Shown here piece by piece: positions 1 to 9,716 of a DNA stretch of 52,606 bases (its first letter is position 1; every line of letters starts with the position of its first letter). The DNA lies in the NCBI GenBank assembly GCA_944377745.1, contig CALWFV010000005.1, positions 73,876-126,481 on the forward strand, given 5' to 3'. Origin of the DNA: an uncultured Mediterraneibacter sp. GTDB lineage: Bacteria > Bacillota > Clostridia > Lachnospirales > Lachnospiraceae. The notes below the pieces were generated by a model that ran no database searches, was not told the DNA's origin, and worked only from the letters and a program-made list of their open reading frames with translations. The position numbers and the translations under genes were made by a program.

Positions 1-570
1 GCGGCTGACGATTCCTCCCGTGATAAAATAGTAAAGAGCCATCACCGCGTAAACGATCGCCATCCATTTCATCTTGATCGGCAGGACAAAATAGAGCATC
101 ACTTCCAAATCCGGATAGATCGCGGCAAACGCCAGGAAGATAGACATGGTGATATAATTAGTGCTCACCAGACCAATGGACGACAACGATACTTCAGCGC
201 TATACAGGACAAAAAATACGCCATAGAGGATGAATACCGCGATCACAGTAAACAGGATCCCCGAAAAAATATACACATTATAACGGAATGTTCCCCACGT
301 TCTCTCCAGCGCTGTTCCCAGAGAATAATACAAAAGGACCAGAAAAAAGAGAGAGATCGGATTTGTAGTAGGAGGGATCAGCACCCAGGAGATGAGCCTC
401 CAGACCTGCCCTCTTAAAATAAGCGCCGGCTCCAGTGTCAGCCAGCCGATCAGACTCGGCATAAGATAGATGATACCGCACCCGATCACATATCCGGCAA
501 GCAGATATACGGTCAGATTCGGTATCGCGTAACGTCCTAATTTTCTTTCTAATTTGTCCAGCCAGTTCAA
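1..570 (-). CDS. Rhomboid-like integral membrane protein (partial, C terminus off the window)
   Basis: Only the first 190 residues are present; the frame is open to the window edge. I start it at a TTG (complement of 568-570) because AAGGAG lies nine bases upstream and the next in-frame Met comes only after the first membrane segment. About five hydrophobic segments are visible (roughly residues 18-37, 70-85, 100-125, 135-152, 171-188). The blocks RGQVWRLISW (53-62), GTALERTWGTFRYN (85-98) and LPIKMKWM (163-170) resemble the rhomboid-like family common in Clostridia. I do not see a GxSG serine motif in the visible part, so protease activity cannot be claimed. It is transcribed away from the activase gene and has its own consensus promoter. 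Confidence 0.65.
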   Translation of the reverse strand, partial: MNWLDKLERKLGRYAIPNLTVYLLAGYVIGCGIIYLMPSLIGWLTLEPALILRGQVWRLISWVLIPPTTNPISLFFLVLLYYSLGTALERTWGTFRYNVYIFSGILFTVIAVFILYGVFFVLYSAEVSLSSIGLVSTNYITMSIFLAFAAIYPDLEVMLYFVLPIKMKWMAIVYAVMALYYFITGGIVSR

Positions 571-598
571 AAATAATTACTCCTTACTTTATAAATAT

Positions 599-628
599 CA
601 GCTCAGCCCATCCATGATGACTGAGCTG
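599..628. repeat. Inverted repeat in the leader of the rhomboid-like gene
   Basis: CAGCTCAG (599-606) and CTGAGCTG (621-628) are perfect 8-bp arms around a 14-base loop. They begin a few bases downstream of the predicted transcription start of the minus-strand gene. The RNA leader would therefore open with a hairpin, or the DNA could serve as an operator. No U tract follows on either strand, so it is not a standard terminator. Confidence 0.5.
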
Positions 629-639
629 TTGCCTATATA

Positions 640-668
640 ATTGTATATTCCCGTAAACTGTTTGTCAA
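640..668 (-). promoter_or_regulatory. Sigma-A promoter of the rhomboid-like gene
   Basis: On the minus strand TTGACA (complement of 663-668) is followed after exactly 17 bases by TACAAT (complement of 640-645). The predicted start falls near 633, leaving a leader of about 60 bases before the TTG codon. Confidence 0.7.
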
Positions 669-763
669 ACATATGTTGGCTCTTTTCTGGAGTTTAGCAG
701 TATCTTTATATAAATTACCCATATCCCGAGGAATTATTTTCAAATCCCGCATAATAATAACAA

Positions 764-792
764 TTGTCTTTTTCAGTTTCCTGTCGTATAAT
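764..792 (+). promoter_or_regulatory. Upstream promoter of the activase fusion gene
   Basis: TTGTCT (764-769), a 17-base spacer and a perfect TATAAT (787-792). It faces the activase gene at 882 and would give a leader of roughly 80 bases. Confidence 0.6.
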
Positions 793-797
793 GTAAA

Positions 798-825
798 TTG
801 TTGCGAAAACGAAAACATATATAAT
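798..825 (+). promoter_or_regulatory. Second, tandem promoter candidate of the activase fusion gene
   Basis: TTGTTG (798-803), a 16-base spacer and TATAAT (820-825). Its -35 box is weaker than that of the upstream promoter, but the -10 box is perfect. It lies 33 bases downstream of the first promoter. Confidence 0.4.
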
Positions 826-881
826 AAGAAGTAACTCATATAAATGGAAAAAGATAACTACAAAAGATTGGGGATTGAACT

Positions 882-3800
882 ATGAATTTGAACGAATTAC
901 ATACTCTCGGGATCGATATCGGTTCCACCACAGTCAAGATTGCAGTGCTGGACAGTGAGAATGAAGTTCTCTTCTCTGACTATGAAAGGCATTTTGCCAA
1001 TATCCAGGAAACGCTGTCAGATCTTCTCGGCCGCGCGATCTACAAACTGGGGCCGATCCAGGTATCTCCGGTCATCACCGGAAGCGGCGGTCTCTCTCTT
1101 GCAAAGCACCTGGGAGTGCCCTTTGTGCAGGAGGTCATCGCAGTATCCACCGCGCTGCAGGATTATGCGCCTCAGACTGATGTAGCGATCGAGCTGGGCG
1201 GCGAGGACGCAAAAATCATCTACTTTGAGGGCGGCAATATCGAACAGAGGATGAACGGTGTCTGTGCCGGAGGTACAGGATCTTTTATCGACCAGATGGC
1301 CTCTCTGCTGCAGACGGACGCTGCCGGACTCAATGAATATGCGAAAAACTACAAAGCGCTCTACTCGATCGCGGCACGCTGCGGTGTGTTCGCGAAGTCA
1401 GATATCCAGCCGCTGATCAACGACGGCGCCTCCAGGGAGGACCTTGCGGCTTCCATCTTCCAGGCTGTTGTAAACCAGACGATCAGCGGTCTTGCCTGCG
1501 GAAAGCCAATCCGCGGACATGTGGCCTTCCTGGGCGGACCTCTGCATTTCCTGTCCGAGCTGCGCGCGGCTTTTGTACGCACACTGAAGCTGGACGACGA
1601 ACACACGATCGCGCCGAATCATTCTCATCTGTTTGCGGCGATCGGAAGCGCGCTGAACTCCAGGAGAGACACTGTAGTCGCGCTGCGCGAACTCCAGAAT
1701 CGTCTTGCCGGAAAGATCCAGATGGAATTCGAGGTAGAGCGTCTTGAACCTCTCTTCGCCTCAACTGCGGAATACGAAGAGTTCACCGCACGTCACGCAA
1801 AGCATCAGGTTCCGGTGAAAGACCTTGCAACATACAAAGGGAAAGCCTTCCTCGGGATCGACGCGGGTTCCACTACGACGAAGGCCGCTCTGGTAGGCGA
1901 AGACGGTACTCTTCTGTACTCCTTCTACCACAACAATGACGGCGATCCGCTGGGAACTACGATCTCAGCCATCAAAGACATCTATAGCCAGCTCCCGGAG
2001 AGCGTGGAGATCGTACACTCCTGCTCCACCGGATACGGCGAGGCTCTGATCAAAGCTGCCCTTATGCTGGACGAAGGCGAAGTGGAGACCGTTGCCCACT
2101 ACTACGCAGCTGCTTTCTTTGAACCGGATGTAGACTGTATCCTGGACATCGGCGGACAGGACATGAAGTGTATCAAGATCAAGAACCAGACCGTGGACAG
2201 CGTACAGCTCAACGAGGCATGCTCCTCCGGATGCGGTTCTTTCATTGAGACCTTCGCGAAATCGCTGAACTATTCTGTGGAGGACTTTGCCCACGAGGCT
2301 CTCTATGCGCAGAATCCCATTGATCTGGGGACCCGCTGTACTGTGTTCATGAACTCAAAGGTAAAACAGGCTCAGAAAGAGGGGGCTTCCGTCGCGGATA
2401 TCTCCGCCGGTCTCGCTTACTCTGTCATCAAGAACGCTCTGTTCAAGGTGATCAAAGTATCCGATGCATCCGAGCTCGGAAACCACATCGTGGTACAAGG
2501 TGGAACTTTCTATAATAACGCGGTTCTGAGGAGTTTTGAAAAGATCGCCGACTGTCAGGCGATCCGTCCGGATATCGCCGGGATCATGGGGGCTTTCGGC
2601 GCAGCTCTTATCGCAAGAGAGCGCTATGTGGAGTGTGAGGGAACAACCATGCTCCCCATCGACGACATCCTTTCACTGAAGTATTCTACCACGATGACAA
2701 AATGCCGCAGATGCACCAACACCTGTCGTCTTACCATTAATCATTTCAGCGGCGGAAGGAAGTTTATCACAGGAAACCGCTGCGAGCGCGGTCTCGGGAA
2801 AGAAAAGTCAAAGAATACCATGCCGAACCTGTTCGATTACAAGTTCCATCGCTACTTTGACTACACTCCCCTTGCAGAGACAGAGGCAAAGCGGGGTGTG
2901 ATCGGTATTCCCCGGGTACTCAATATATACGAAAATTATCCATTCTGGTTTACCTTCTTCACGAAGCTGGGATTCCGGGTCGTACTCTCTCCTGCTTCCA
3001 CAAGGAAGATCTACGAGCTGGGCATTGAGTCCATCCCGAGTGAATCGGAATGTTATCCTGCAAAGCTGGCACACGGACATGTACAGTGGCTGATCAACGA
3101 AGGTGTCAAACACATCTTCTATCCTTCCATTCCTTACGAGAGAAACGAATTTAAGGATGCAAACAACCACTACAACTGCCCCATCGTCACCTCCTACCCG
3201 GAGAACATCAAGAACAATATGGATCCCATCGTGGACGGTGAAGTCGACTTCATCCATCCCTTCCTCTCCTTTGACAGCGAGGAGCACATCTCCTACCGTC
3301 TGATTGAGGAACTGGGCAAGAAGTTCTCCCTCTCTGATGAGGAGATCCGTTCCGCTGTCCATGACGCATGGAACGAGCTGGAAGCATGCCGGGAGGACAT
3401 CCGCCGCAAGGGCGAGGAAACCATCAAGTTCTTAAACGACACAGGAAACAGGGGGATCGTTCTCGCAGGACGTCCGTATCATATTGACCCTGAGGTCAAC
3501 CACGGACTGCCAGAGATGATCACCTCCTACAATATCGCAGTGCTGACTGAGGACTCCGTCTCTCATCTGCACCAGGTAGAGCGTCCGATAAATGTCATGG
3601 ACCAGTGGATGTATCACTCCCGTCTGTACGCTGCGGCAAACTATGTAAAAACCACGGAGAACCTGGAACTGATCCAGCTTAACTCCTTCGGATGCGGGCT
3701 GGACGCTGTCACCACGGATCAGGTGTCTGAGATTCTGACAAACTCCGGCAAGATCTACACCACCCTGAAGATCGACGAGGTCAACAATCTGGGCGCGGCA

Positions 3801-5165
3801 AGGATCCGTGTCCGCTCTCTTCTGGCAGCCATCCGCGTCAGAGATCAGCACAAAGCCGCACGGGAGATCAAACCGGCGTCCATCGAGAAAGTGCCGTTTA
3901 CAAAAGAAATGCGGGAAACCTACACAATCCTCTGCCCCCAGATGTCTCCGATCCATTTCGAGCTTCTGGAGCCTGCGTTCCGGGCGGCGGGCTATAAGAT
4001 CGAGGTCCTTCCGAACGACAACAGACAGGCAGTGGACATGGGACTGAAATATGTAAACAACGACGCCTGCTATCCGTCACTGATCGTGGTCGGCCAGATC
4101 ATGGACGCCATCCTGTCCGGTCAGTATGACACAGACCATCTTGCGGTCATCATCAGCCAGACCGGAGGCGGCTGCCGCGCATCCAACTATATCGGGTTTA
4201 TCCGTCGTGCGCTGAAAAAGGCAGGATACGAACATATTCCTGTCATCTCCATCAACTTAAGCGGTCTGGAGGCAAACCCGGGATTCAAGATCACGCTCCC
4301 GCTGGCTGTGCGTATTGCCTACGCGGCAGTGTTCGGAGATATTTTCATGAAATGTGTGTATCGGATGCGTCCCTACGAGGCGGTTCCGGGAACGACCAAT
4401 GGGATCCACCGTAAATGGGTGAGTGTATGCCAGAAGTTTGTATCCGAGGGGTATCCGTCGCGCAGGAAGTTCAAAAAGCTATGCCGTGACATCATCAATG
4501 ATTTTGACAATATCGAGATCCTGAACATCAAGAAGCCGAGGGTTGGAGTAGTAGGTGAGATCCTGGTTAAATTCCTTCCGGCTGCCAACAACCACCTGGT
4601 AGATCTCCTGGAAGCAGAAGGGGCCGAGGCAGTCGTTCCGGACCTGATCGACTTCATGCAGTACTGCTTCTACAATCAGAACTTCAAGGTGTCCCATCTT
4701 GGATTTGCAAAATCAAAGGCACTGATCGGAAATCTGGGCATCAAAGCCGTAGAATGGCTCCGCGCTCCGGCTTCCAAAGCATTTGCCGAGAGTAAACACT
4801 TTACTCCTCCGGCTCACATTGAGGATCTTGCAAAGATGGCGTCTGAGATCGTCTCCATCGGCAATCAGACCGGCGAGGGCTGGTTCCTCACCGGAGAGAT
4901 GCTTGAACTGATCCACAGCGGCGCCGGCAATATCGTCTGCACTCAGCCCTTTGCCTGCCTCCCGAACCATGTTGTCGGAAAAGGCGTTATTAAAGAGCTG
5001 CGCCGCCGCCACCCGAATTCCAACATCGTGGCTATCGACTTCGATCCCGGTGCCAGCGAGGTCAACCAGCTCAACAGGATAAAACTGATGCTCTCGACCG
5101 CATTTAAGAACCTGGAGAAGGAAGAGGGAGGATCAGAAGGCGAGTCTGAAGAAGAAAGCGCATGA
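882..5165 (+). CDS. 2-hydroxyacyl-CoA dehydratase activase fusion (two BadF-type ATPase domains, DUF2229 and HgdB-like C-terminal region)
   Basis: A 1427-residue cytoplasmic protein built from activator and dehydratase-like modules. The first ASKHA ATPase domain opens with [10 protein letters not shown] (about residue 10) and carries the cluster-type [11 protein letters not shown] block (Cys about 128). The second opens with [10 protein letters not shown] (about 324) and carries ACSSGCGSF (about 447). A Cys-rich stretch, [10 protein letters not shown], follows near 605-615, then a DUF2229-type region from about 674. The rest resembles the HgdB/D-component of 2-hydroxyacyl-CoA dehydratases. 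Single-domain activases of this family hold a [4Fe-4S] cluster and use ATP for one-electron transfer to the dehydratase. The substrate of this long fusion class is not known to me. The ATG at 882 is preceded by a weak GGGGA. The gene is monocistronic: promoters lie upstream and a terminator follows. Confidence 0.85.
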   Translation: MNLNELHTLGIDIGSTTVKIAVLDSENEVLFSDYERHFANIQETLSDLLGRAIYKLGPIQVSPVITGSGGLSLAKHLGVPFVQEVIAVSTALQDYAPQTDVAIELGGEDAKIIYFEGGNIEQRMNGVCAGGTGSFIDQMASLLQTDAAGLNEYAKNYKALYSIAARCGVFAKSDIQPLINDGASREDLAASIFQAVVNQTISGLACGKPIRGHVAFLGGPLHFLSELRAAFVRTLKLDDEHTIAPNHSHLFAAIGSALNSRRDTVVALRELQNRLAGKIQMEFEVERLEPLFASTAEYEEFTARHAKHQVPVKDLATYKGKAFLGIDAGSTTTKAALVGEDGTLLYSFYHNNDGDPLGTTISAIKDIYSQLPESVEIVHSCSTGYGEALIKAALMLDEGEVETVAHYYAAAFFEPDVDCILDIGGQDMKCIKIKNQTVDSVQLNEACSSGCGSFIETFAKSLNYSVEDFAHEALYAQNPIDLGTRCTVFMNSKVKQAQKEGASVADISAGLAYSVIKNALFKVIKVSDASELGNHIVVQGGTFYNNAVLRSFEKIADCQAIRPDIAGIMGAFGAALIARERYVECEGTTMLPIDDILSLKYSTTMTKCRRCTNTCRLTINHFSGGRKFITGNRCERGLGKEKSKNTMPNLFDYKFHRYFDYTPLAETEAKRGVIGIPRVLNIYENYPFWFTFFTKLGFRVVLSPASTRKIYELGIESIPSESECYPAKLAHGHVQWLINEGVKHIFYPSIPYERNEFKDANNHYNCPIVTSYPENIKNNMDPIVDGEVDFIHPFLSFDSEEHISYRLIEELGKKFSLSDEEIRSAVHDAWNELEACREDIRRKGEETIKFLNDTGNRGIVLAGRPYHIDPEVNHGLPEMITSYNIAVLTEDSVSHLHQVERPINVMDQWMYHSRLYAAANYVKTTENLELIQLNSFGCGLDAVTTDQVSEILTNSGKIYTTLKIDEVNNLGAARIRVRSLLAAIRVRDQHKAAREIKPASIEKVPFTKEMRETYTILCPQMSPIHFELLEPAFRAAGYKIEVLPNDNRQAVDMGLKYVNNDACYPSLIVVGQIMDAILSGQYDTDHLAVIISQTGGGCRASNYIGFIRRALKKAGYEHIPVISINLSGLEANPGFKITLPLAVRIAYAAVFGDIFMKCVYRMRPYEAVPGTTNGIHRKWVSVCQKFVSEGYPSRRKFKKLCRDIINDFDNIEILNIKKPRVGVVGEILVKFLPAANNHLVDLLEAEGAEAVVPDLIDFMQYCFYNQNFKVSHLGFAKSKALIGNLGIKAVEWLRAPASKAFAESKHFTPPAHIEDLAKMASEIVSIGNQTGEGWFLTGEMLELIHSGAGNIVCTQPFACLPNHVVGKGVIKELRRRHPNSNIVAIDFDPGASEVNQLNRIKLMLSTAFKNLEKEEGGSEGESEEESA

Positions 5166-5270
5166 TCTGAGCCGGTGCAGACCGGATGAAAATCACATAC
5201 CCGAAAAATGTCTGTCCATGCCGCCTATGCAGGCATGGCAGGCGCTTTGAGGGTTTATTACGCAAAAAAA

Positions 5271-5326
5271 TGCCGGATACAGGGAAAGGGTCGTCCGACC
5301 CGGATCTCTGTATCCGGTATTTTTGT
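5271..5326. terminator. Bidirectional nested terminator between the activase and the small membrane protein gene
   Basis: Arms 5272-5282 and 5308-5318 form an 11-bp stem (one G-U pair). Inside it sits a second perfect hairpin, GGGTCG/CGACCC (5288-5293 and 5296-5301). A T-rich tract follows on the plus strand (5320-5329), and the A run at 5264-5270 gives a U tract on the minus strand. It can serve both converging genes. Confidence 0.8.
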
Positions 5327-5331
5327 TTCTC

Positions 5332-5622
5332 TTACATATCCGCTCTGTAAAGGAAGAACGCGCCTCCAAACAGCCCCAGGATGATACCCGCATATCCTCC
5401 GGCGCAGATGATCTCCGCCAGTGATCCCATAAGATCTGCTCCCGCAAATGAGCATACCATGATTCCTGCCAGCACACCTGCCAGAGTCCATCCGATGATC
5501 ATTACCGGAAGGAAGACCGATACCGCATGGCTCCTGTCCATAAAACGATTGATAAAATCCCATAATCCTCTGTACATTCTGATCCCCCATTTCATATCTG
5601 CCCGAAACATCCGGACTGTCAT
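5332..5622 (-). CDS. Small two-helix membrane protein of unknown function
   Basis: A 96-residue protein I do not recognise. The N-terminal third is basic and amphipathic (residues 1-33). Two hydrophobic segments follow, about residues 36-56 and 66-90, the second rich in glycine, and the end is the short charged tail YRADM. The reading frame ends just before a bidirectional terminator, and a TATAAT lies upstream (complement of 5644-5649), although no clear -35 accompanies it. The start is uncertain. The first ATG at 5622 has a poor ribosome site; an internal ATG at 5577, which would begin MYRGLWDF, has GGGGGA seven bases upstream and may be the true one. The antisense frame over this region shows no membrane or domain pattern. 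Confidence 0.55.
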   Translation of the reverse strand: MTVRMFRADMKWGIRMYRGLWDFINRFMDRSHAVSVFLPVMIIGWTLAGVLAGIMVCSFAGADLMGSLAEIICAGGYAGIILGLFGGAFFLYRADM

Positions 5623-5716
5623 CTTATCTTTCAGGATAGGTTTATTATAGGTTCTGAATGTAAAAGCTATACTTCGGAGACTGCTAATTTTCTGTAAAAT
5701 TTAATCCCATTTTTTT

Positions 5717-6376
5717 CTATTGATCAATCCGGCACAGAAGCTCTCCTATTTCCTCAGGTGTGGCAGCAATATAATCCGGTCCGGCACTCTCAAGTTCTTC
5801 CCGGCTCCCATACCCGTAGAGCACTCCCAGAGAATGAAGTCCTGCCTTCTTTGCGCCTTCGATATCATACCGTCGGTCTCCCACCATGATAACAGTGCTC
5901 CTGTCTTTCGCTCTGCAAGATGCAAGCACATATTCGATCACTTCACTCTTCTCCGTCCGCCTCCCGTCCATCAGCGCTCCGCCGATAAAGTCAAAATAGC
6001 CTGCAATCCCAAAATGCTCCGCGATCTGTACCGCATATTCCTCCGGCTTTGAAGTTGCCATCGCCACCGTGATCCCGGCATCCTTCAGCCGCTTCAGAAG
6101 CGGAACTACTCCGTCATAGACCCGGTTCTCAAAGATTCCCCTTTCACTGTAATACTCGCGGTAAGAACTTACCATCTCAGCCGCCTCTTCATCTGCAATC
6201 CCGCAGAAATCACGGAACTGTTCCTTCAGGGGCGGACCAATAAAAGCCCGCAGCCGCTCATCCCCGGGCACATCCATCCCGTGTTTCTCCAGCGCATAGC
6301 GCACGCCGCCCATGATCCCCGGTCCGGAGTCCGTGATCGTGCCGTCAAGATCCAAAAGGACTGTCTGATATCTCAT
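5717..6376 (-). CDS. HAD-superfamily phosphatase, phosphoglycolate phosphatase-like
   Basis: A 219-residue cytosolic hydrolase of HAD subfamily IA. Motif I is LLDLDGTITD with nucleophile Asp9 and acid/base Asp11. Motif II is the Thr-Ser of AMATSKPEE, motif III a Lys in GRRTEKSEV, and motif IV is VGDRRYD, which holds the Mg2+-binding acid. The helical cap lies between motifs I and II (about residues 15-85), as in Gph and PpaX proteins. Family members dephosphorylate small phosphorylated metabolites; the real substrate cannot be read from sequence. The start has GGAGG upstream. It follows the GreA-family gene on the same strand after 67 bases and may be co-transcribed with it. I see no clear terminator downstream. 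Confidence 0.8.
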   Translation of the reverse strand: MRYQTVLLDLDGTITDSGPGIMGGVRYALEKHGMDVPGDERLRAFIGPPLKEQFRDFCGIADEEAAEMVSSYREYYSERGIFENRVYDGVVPLLKRLKDAGITVAMATSKPEEYAVQIAEHFGIAGYFDFIGGALMDGRRTEKSEVIEYVLASCRAKDRSTVIMVGDRRYDIEGAKKAGLHSLGVLYGYGSREELESAGPDYIAATPEEIGELLCRIDQ

Positions 6377-6443
6377 TTTCTGCTTCCTCCATTGAATATA
6401 ATCCCTCAGCCTAAACCGTTACTCTCTCTGGCTCTTTCTGCGC

Positions 6444-6950
6444 TTAATAGCTTCGGATATGATCCCCCTCTTCACTCTCGGTCTTGATCACCTTCCGGAT
6501 CACCACATAATATCCGTAATCATCATTTACCTTCACGTAAACCCTGTCTCCTTCCTTGTGCCCGAGCAGAGCTTTTCCGATGGGAGACTCAATGCTGACA
6601 AGACCGTTCAGGGAACTTCCCCTGACAGAAGTCACGATCCGGTAGGTCTCCACCTCACCGTCGTCCTCGCAGTAGATCTCAACCGTATTGTTAAGCCCTA
6701 CCTCATCGGCCGCCGAACGATCCTCCACGATCACCGCGGTCTTCAACATCCTCTCCAGATATCGGATCCGGCTCTCATTCCGGTTCTTCTCCTTCTTTGC
6801 CGCGTGGTATTCAAAATTCTCGCTCAGATCTCCGTGAGAACGTGCCTCCTTGACCGCCTCGATCAGTTCTTTTCGCTCCACCAGTTTCCGATGTTCGATC
6901 TCAGCCTTTATCTTCTCCACATCACTTTTTGTCAGTTTTTCCCGCATCAT
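6444..6950 (-). CDS. greA: GreA/GreB-family transcript cleavage factor
   Basis: A 168-residue factor with the two-domain Gre layout. An N-terminal coiled coil (about 5-80) carries GDLSENFEYHAA, with Asp41 and Glu44 at the positions of the acidic tip that enters the RNA polymerase secondary channel. A C-terminal FKBP-like domain (about 85-160) includes the SPIGKALLGHKEGD signature. Such proteins stimulate backtracked RNA polymerase to cleave its transcript. Length and both signatures fit GreA, though it may be a paralogue if another copy exists in the genome. Two adjacent ATG codons follow AAGAGG with spacings of five and eight bases, so either Met 1 or Met 2 may be used. Confidence 0.88.
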   Translation of the reverse strand: MMREKLTKSDVEKIKAEIEHRKLVERKELIEAVKEARSHGDLSENFEYHAAKKEKNRNESRIRYLERMLKTAVIVEDRSAADEVGLNNTVEIYCEDDGEVETYRIVTSVRGSSLNGLVSIESPIGKALLGHKEGDRVYVKVNDDYGYYVVIRKVIKTESEEGDHIRSY

Positions 6951-7032
6951 TTCAACCTCTTCCGCTTATTTAAGGCGCCTCTGCCCAAACGAAACAATTC
7001 CCATTTGAAAACAAAGGCTTACAGATGGAAAA

Positions 7033-7060
7033 CTCTCAGGAGATTACTGTCTCCTGAGAG
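7033..7060 (-). terminator. Terminator of the glycolytic operon, after gpmI
   Basis: Perfect 11-bp arms CTCTCAGGAGA (7033-7043) and TCTCCTGAGAG (7050-7060) with a six-base loop. On the minus strand the stem is followed by TTTTCC. It lies about 32 bases after the gpmI stop codon. Confidence 0.8.
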
Positions 7061-7092
7061 CATATTTCCAAAAAACATTTACTTATAAGATC

Positions 7093-8631
7093 TTATTTCA
7101 CGATCAGAGATTTTCCAGTCATCTCTTTCGGCTGCTCCATTCCCATCATCTCGATCAGAGTCGGAGCGATGTCTGCCAGGCAGCCGCCCTCTCTGAGTTT
7201 ATAGGAAGGATCCGCATTTACAAGGATAAACGGCACCTGATTGGTAGTATGTGCTGTAAACGGCTCTCCTGTCTCCTCGTCAATCAACTGCTCTGCGTTT
7301 CCGTGGTCAGCGCAGATGAACATCTGTCCATCAACCTCTTTGATCGCGTCGACTGCTTTTCCTACACACTCGTCTACTGCCTCGATAGCCTTGATCGCTG
7401 CGCTCTCAACTCCTGTATGTCCTACCATATCCGGATTTGCAAAGTTGATGATGATCACATCGTACTTTCCGGAACGGATTGCTTCGCACAGCTTATCGCA
7501 CACTTCATACGCGCTCATCTCCGGTTTCAGGTCGTATGTGGCAACCTTCGGTGATTTTACGAGGATTCTGTCCTCGCCTTCGTTCGGCTCTTCCACACCG
7601 CCGTTGAAGAAGAACGTTACGTGAGCGTACTTCTCTGTCTCTGCGATACGTGCCTGCTTCAGCCCGTTTGCAGCAAGGAATTCACCGAATGTATTCGTGA
7701 TCTCTTCTTTCACAAATGCAACCAGCTTGTTCGGGATCGTCACATCATACTCTGTGAAGCATACATATGTGGTCTTCACTCTCTCGCCTCTGTCGAATCC
7801 GGTAAACTCGTCATCACAGAATGTTCTCGTGATCTCTCTTGCACGGTCCGGACGGAAGTTAAAGAAGATAATGGAATCACCGTCTTTTACTGTAGCTGTC
7901 GGTGCCCCGTTCTTCATGATCACAGTCGGAACAACGAACTCATCTGTCACTTCTTTATCATAGGAAGCCTGGATCCCTGCCGGTGCAGAATCCGCTGTAT
8001 CACCCTCACCGTTTACGAGCGCTCTGTACGCCTTTTCTACACGGTCCCAGCGGTTGTCACGGTCCATCGCATAATAGCGTCCTGCTACTGTAGCGACCTC
8101 GCCTACACCGATCTCTTTCATCTTCGCTTCCAGTTCTTCCACATACTCTTTTCCTGATGCCGGAGGTGTATCACGTCCGTCAAGGAAGCAGTGTACGTAT
8201 ACTTTTTCAATTCCCTGCCTCTTTGCGAGTTCAAGCAGTCCATAGATATGTGTATTATGGCTGTGCACGCCGCCGTCGGAAACAAGTCCCATCAGATGCA
8301 GTGCAGAATCATTTTTCTTCACGTTCTCACACGCTGCAAGAAGTGCTTTATTTTCAAAGAAATCACCGTCCTGGATCGCTTTTGTGATCTTTGTAAGATC
8401 CTGATATACGATACGTCCGGCGCCCATATTCAGATGTCCTACCTCAGAGTTTCCCATCTGTCCTTCCGGAAGGCCAACTGCCATTCCACTGGCATTCCCT
8501 CTCACAAACGGATACTCCGCCATCAGCTTGTCCATCACCGGTGTAGCAGCCTCTGCCACTGCATTACCGTGTTTGTCGTCTCTTAAGCCGTAGCCGTCTA
8601 ATATCATCAATACGGTTGGTCTCTTACTCAT
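7093..8631 (-). CDS. gpmI: 2,3-bisphosphoglycerate-independent phosphoglycerate mutase
   Basis: A 512-residue Mn2+-dependent enzyme that interconverts 3- and 2-phosphoglycerate in glycolysis. It belongs to the alkaline phosphatase superfamily. Asp12 in MILDGYG is the first metal ligand, and Ser62 in [13 protein letters not shown] is the nucleophile that carries the phosphate. C-terminal metal ligands are seen in NPDMVGHTG and CADHGNAE. The length matches the family (about 510). I start it at 8631 because AAAGGAG lies eight bases upstream; the frame is open for 31 more codons but has no family resemblance there. It is the last gene of gap-pgk-tpiA-gpmI. A terminator lies between tpiA and this gene, so part of its expression may depend on read-through or its own promoter. 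Confidence 0.96.
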   Translation of the reverse strand: MSKRPTVLMILDGYGLRDDKHGNAVAEAATPVMDKLMAEYPFVRGNASGMAVGLPEGQMGNSEVGHLNMGAGRIVYQDLTKITKAIQDGDFFENKALLAACENVKKNDSALHLMGLVSDGGVHSHNTHIYGLLELAKRQGIEKVYVHCFLDGRDTPPASGKEYVEELEAKMKEIGVGEVATVAGRYYAMDRDNRWDRVEKAYRALVNGEGDTADSAPAGIQASYDKEVTDEFVVPTVIMKNGAPTATVKDGDSIIFFNFRPDRAREITRTFCDDEFTGFDRGERVKTTYVCFTEYDVTIPNKLVAFVKEEITNTFGEFLAANGLKQARIAETEKYAHVTFFFNGGVEEPNEGEDRILVKSPKVATYDLKPEMSAYEVCDKLCEAIRSGKYDVIIINFANPDMVGHTGVESAAIKAIEAVDECVGKAVDAIKEVDGQMFICADHGNAEQLIDEETGEPFTAHTTNQVPFILVNADPSYKLREGGCLADIAPTLIEMMGMEQPKEMTGKSLIVK

Positions 8632-8747
8632 ATCCATATCTCCTTTATCTGTACATTTCTGGTTTTTACTCCACTGCTTATTGTACCCGTTTTCCAGGGA
8701 TTTTTCAAGACAGGCAGTCCACATATTTTATCGATTACATAAGAAAC

Positions 8748-8793
8748 AAAAAAAGGAGAACAGACAGACACTCTGGTGTGCCGCCTGTTCTCC
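8748..8793 (-). terminator. Terminator between tpiA and gpmI
   Basis: Arms GGAGAACAG (8755-8763) and CTGTTCTCC (8785-8793) form a perfect 9-bp stem. The A run at 8748-8754 becomes a run of seven U on the minus strand. It lies 23 bases after the tpiA stop and before gpmI, so it should reduce gpmI expression relative to tpiA. Confidence 0.75.
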
Positions 8794-8816
8794 TCATTTT
8801 ACTTCTTTTTCAAGAA

Positions 8817-9566
8817 TTATTTGTAGTTTACGATCTTTCCGAAGTCAGCCTTCAGGGAAGCTCCTCCTACAAGTCCTCCATCGATGTCAGCCTGTGCAAA
8901 AAGCTCTGCAGCATTTCCTGCATTCACAGATCCGCCATACTGGATACGGATTGCATCTGCTGTAGCCTCATCATAGACTTCAGCTACGCACTCACGGATG
9001 CCTTTGCATACTTCCTCAGCCTGCTCTGTTGTAGCAGTCTTGCCTGTTCCGATCGCCCAGATCGGCTCGTAAGCGATGACCATCGTCTTAGCCTGGTCAG
9101 CCGTTACGTTCTGAAGGCCAACCTTTACCTGCTGACGGATGAAGTCCATTGTCACGCCCTGCTCTCTCTGCTCCAGAGTCTCACCGCAGCACATGATCGG
9201 TGTGATGCCGTGCTCGAAAGCTTTGAGGACTTTCTTGTTTACATCCTCGTTTGTCTCTCCGAAGTAGTCTCTTCTCTCGGAGTGTCCGAGAACAACATAC
9301 TTCACCCCTGCATCTACGAGCATTGCCGGAGAGATCTCTCCCGTGTAAGCTCCGCTCTCCTCAAAATACATGTTCTCAGCGCCGACCTGGATGTTTGTCC
9401 CTTTTGCCGCCTCAACAACCGGTACGATATCGATCGCCGGTACGCAGAATACTACGTCAACTTCCTCGTTTGCTACGAGCGGTTTTAGTTCTTCAACAAG
9501 GGCAACTGCCTCGCTGGGAGTTTTGTTCATTTTCCAGTTGCCTGCAATGATCTTCTTTCTTGCCAT
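8817..9566 (-). CDS. tpiA: Triosephosphate isomerase
   Basis: A 249-residue TIM-barrel enzyme that interconverts dihydroxyacetone phosphate and glyceraldehyde-3-phosphate. Visible signatures are NWKMN near the N terminus (with the active-site Lys), the catalytic His in [12 protein letters not shown], the catalytic Glu in [15 protein letters not shown] with its flexible loop, and the C-terminal phosphate-binding YGGSVN and GGLVGGASL. Length is normal. AGGAG lies eight bases before the ATG. It is the third gene of the glycolytic operon, separated from pgk by a structured 150-base spacer and followed by a strong terminator. Confidence 0.97.
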   Translation of the reverse strand: MARKKIIAGNWKMNKTPSEAVALVEELKPLVANEEVDVVFCVPAIDIVPVVEAAKGTNIQVGAENMYFEESGAYTGEISPAMLVDAGVKYVVLGHSERRDYFGETNEDVNKKVLKAFEHGITPIMCCGETLEQREQGVTMDFIRQQVKVGLQNVTADQAKTMVIAYEPIWAIGTGKTATTEQAEEVCKGIRECVAEVYDEATADAIRIQYGGSVNAGNAAELFAQADIDGGLVGGASLKADFGKIVNYK

Positions 9567-9610
9567 TTTCTTTTCTCCTGAATAAATAGTTTAAGGTAAT
9601 TTAAGGTATC

Positions 9611-9707
9611 TTCCCTCAACTAACCTCGCGCTTATAGCGCTCGCTAAGGTTCGGGAAGGACCTCGCACTAAGTTCAGCCTGCGCCTTCGGCTTGGCTTCA
9701 CTAAGTT
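9611..9707. repeat. Structured spacer between pgk and tpiA: nested palindrome plus direct repeat
   Basis: TTCCC/GGGAA (9611-9615 and 9653-9657), AACCT/AGGTT (9622-9626 and 9647-9651) and GCGCT/AGCGC (9628-9632 and 9636-9640) nest as one interrupted hairpin. Beside it CACTAAGTT occurs twice (9666-9674 and 9699-9707), flanking the small GCC/GGC hairpin at 9683-9691. No reading frame of substance is present. It may be an mRNA processing or stability element, or a copy of a dispersed repeat. Confidence 0.5.
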
Positions 9708-9716
9708 GCTTTCGGC

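Noticed and set aside
5166-5270. Possible small gene after the activase
   Set aside because: Only short palindromes (for example GCCT/AGGC around 5223-5245) leading into the terminator; no reading frame with a ribosome site.
5381-5650. Plus-strand reading frame opposite the small membrane protein
   Set aside because: No ribosome site or recognisable pattern; the minus-strand product has two clear hydrophobic helices and ends at a terminator.
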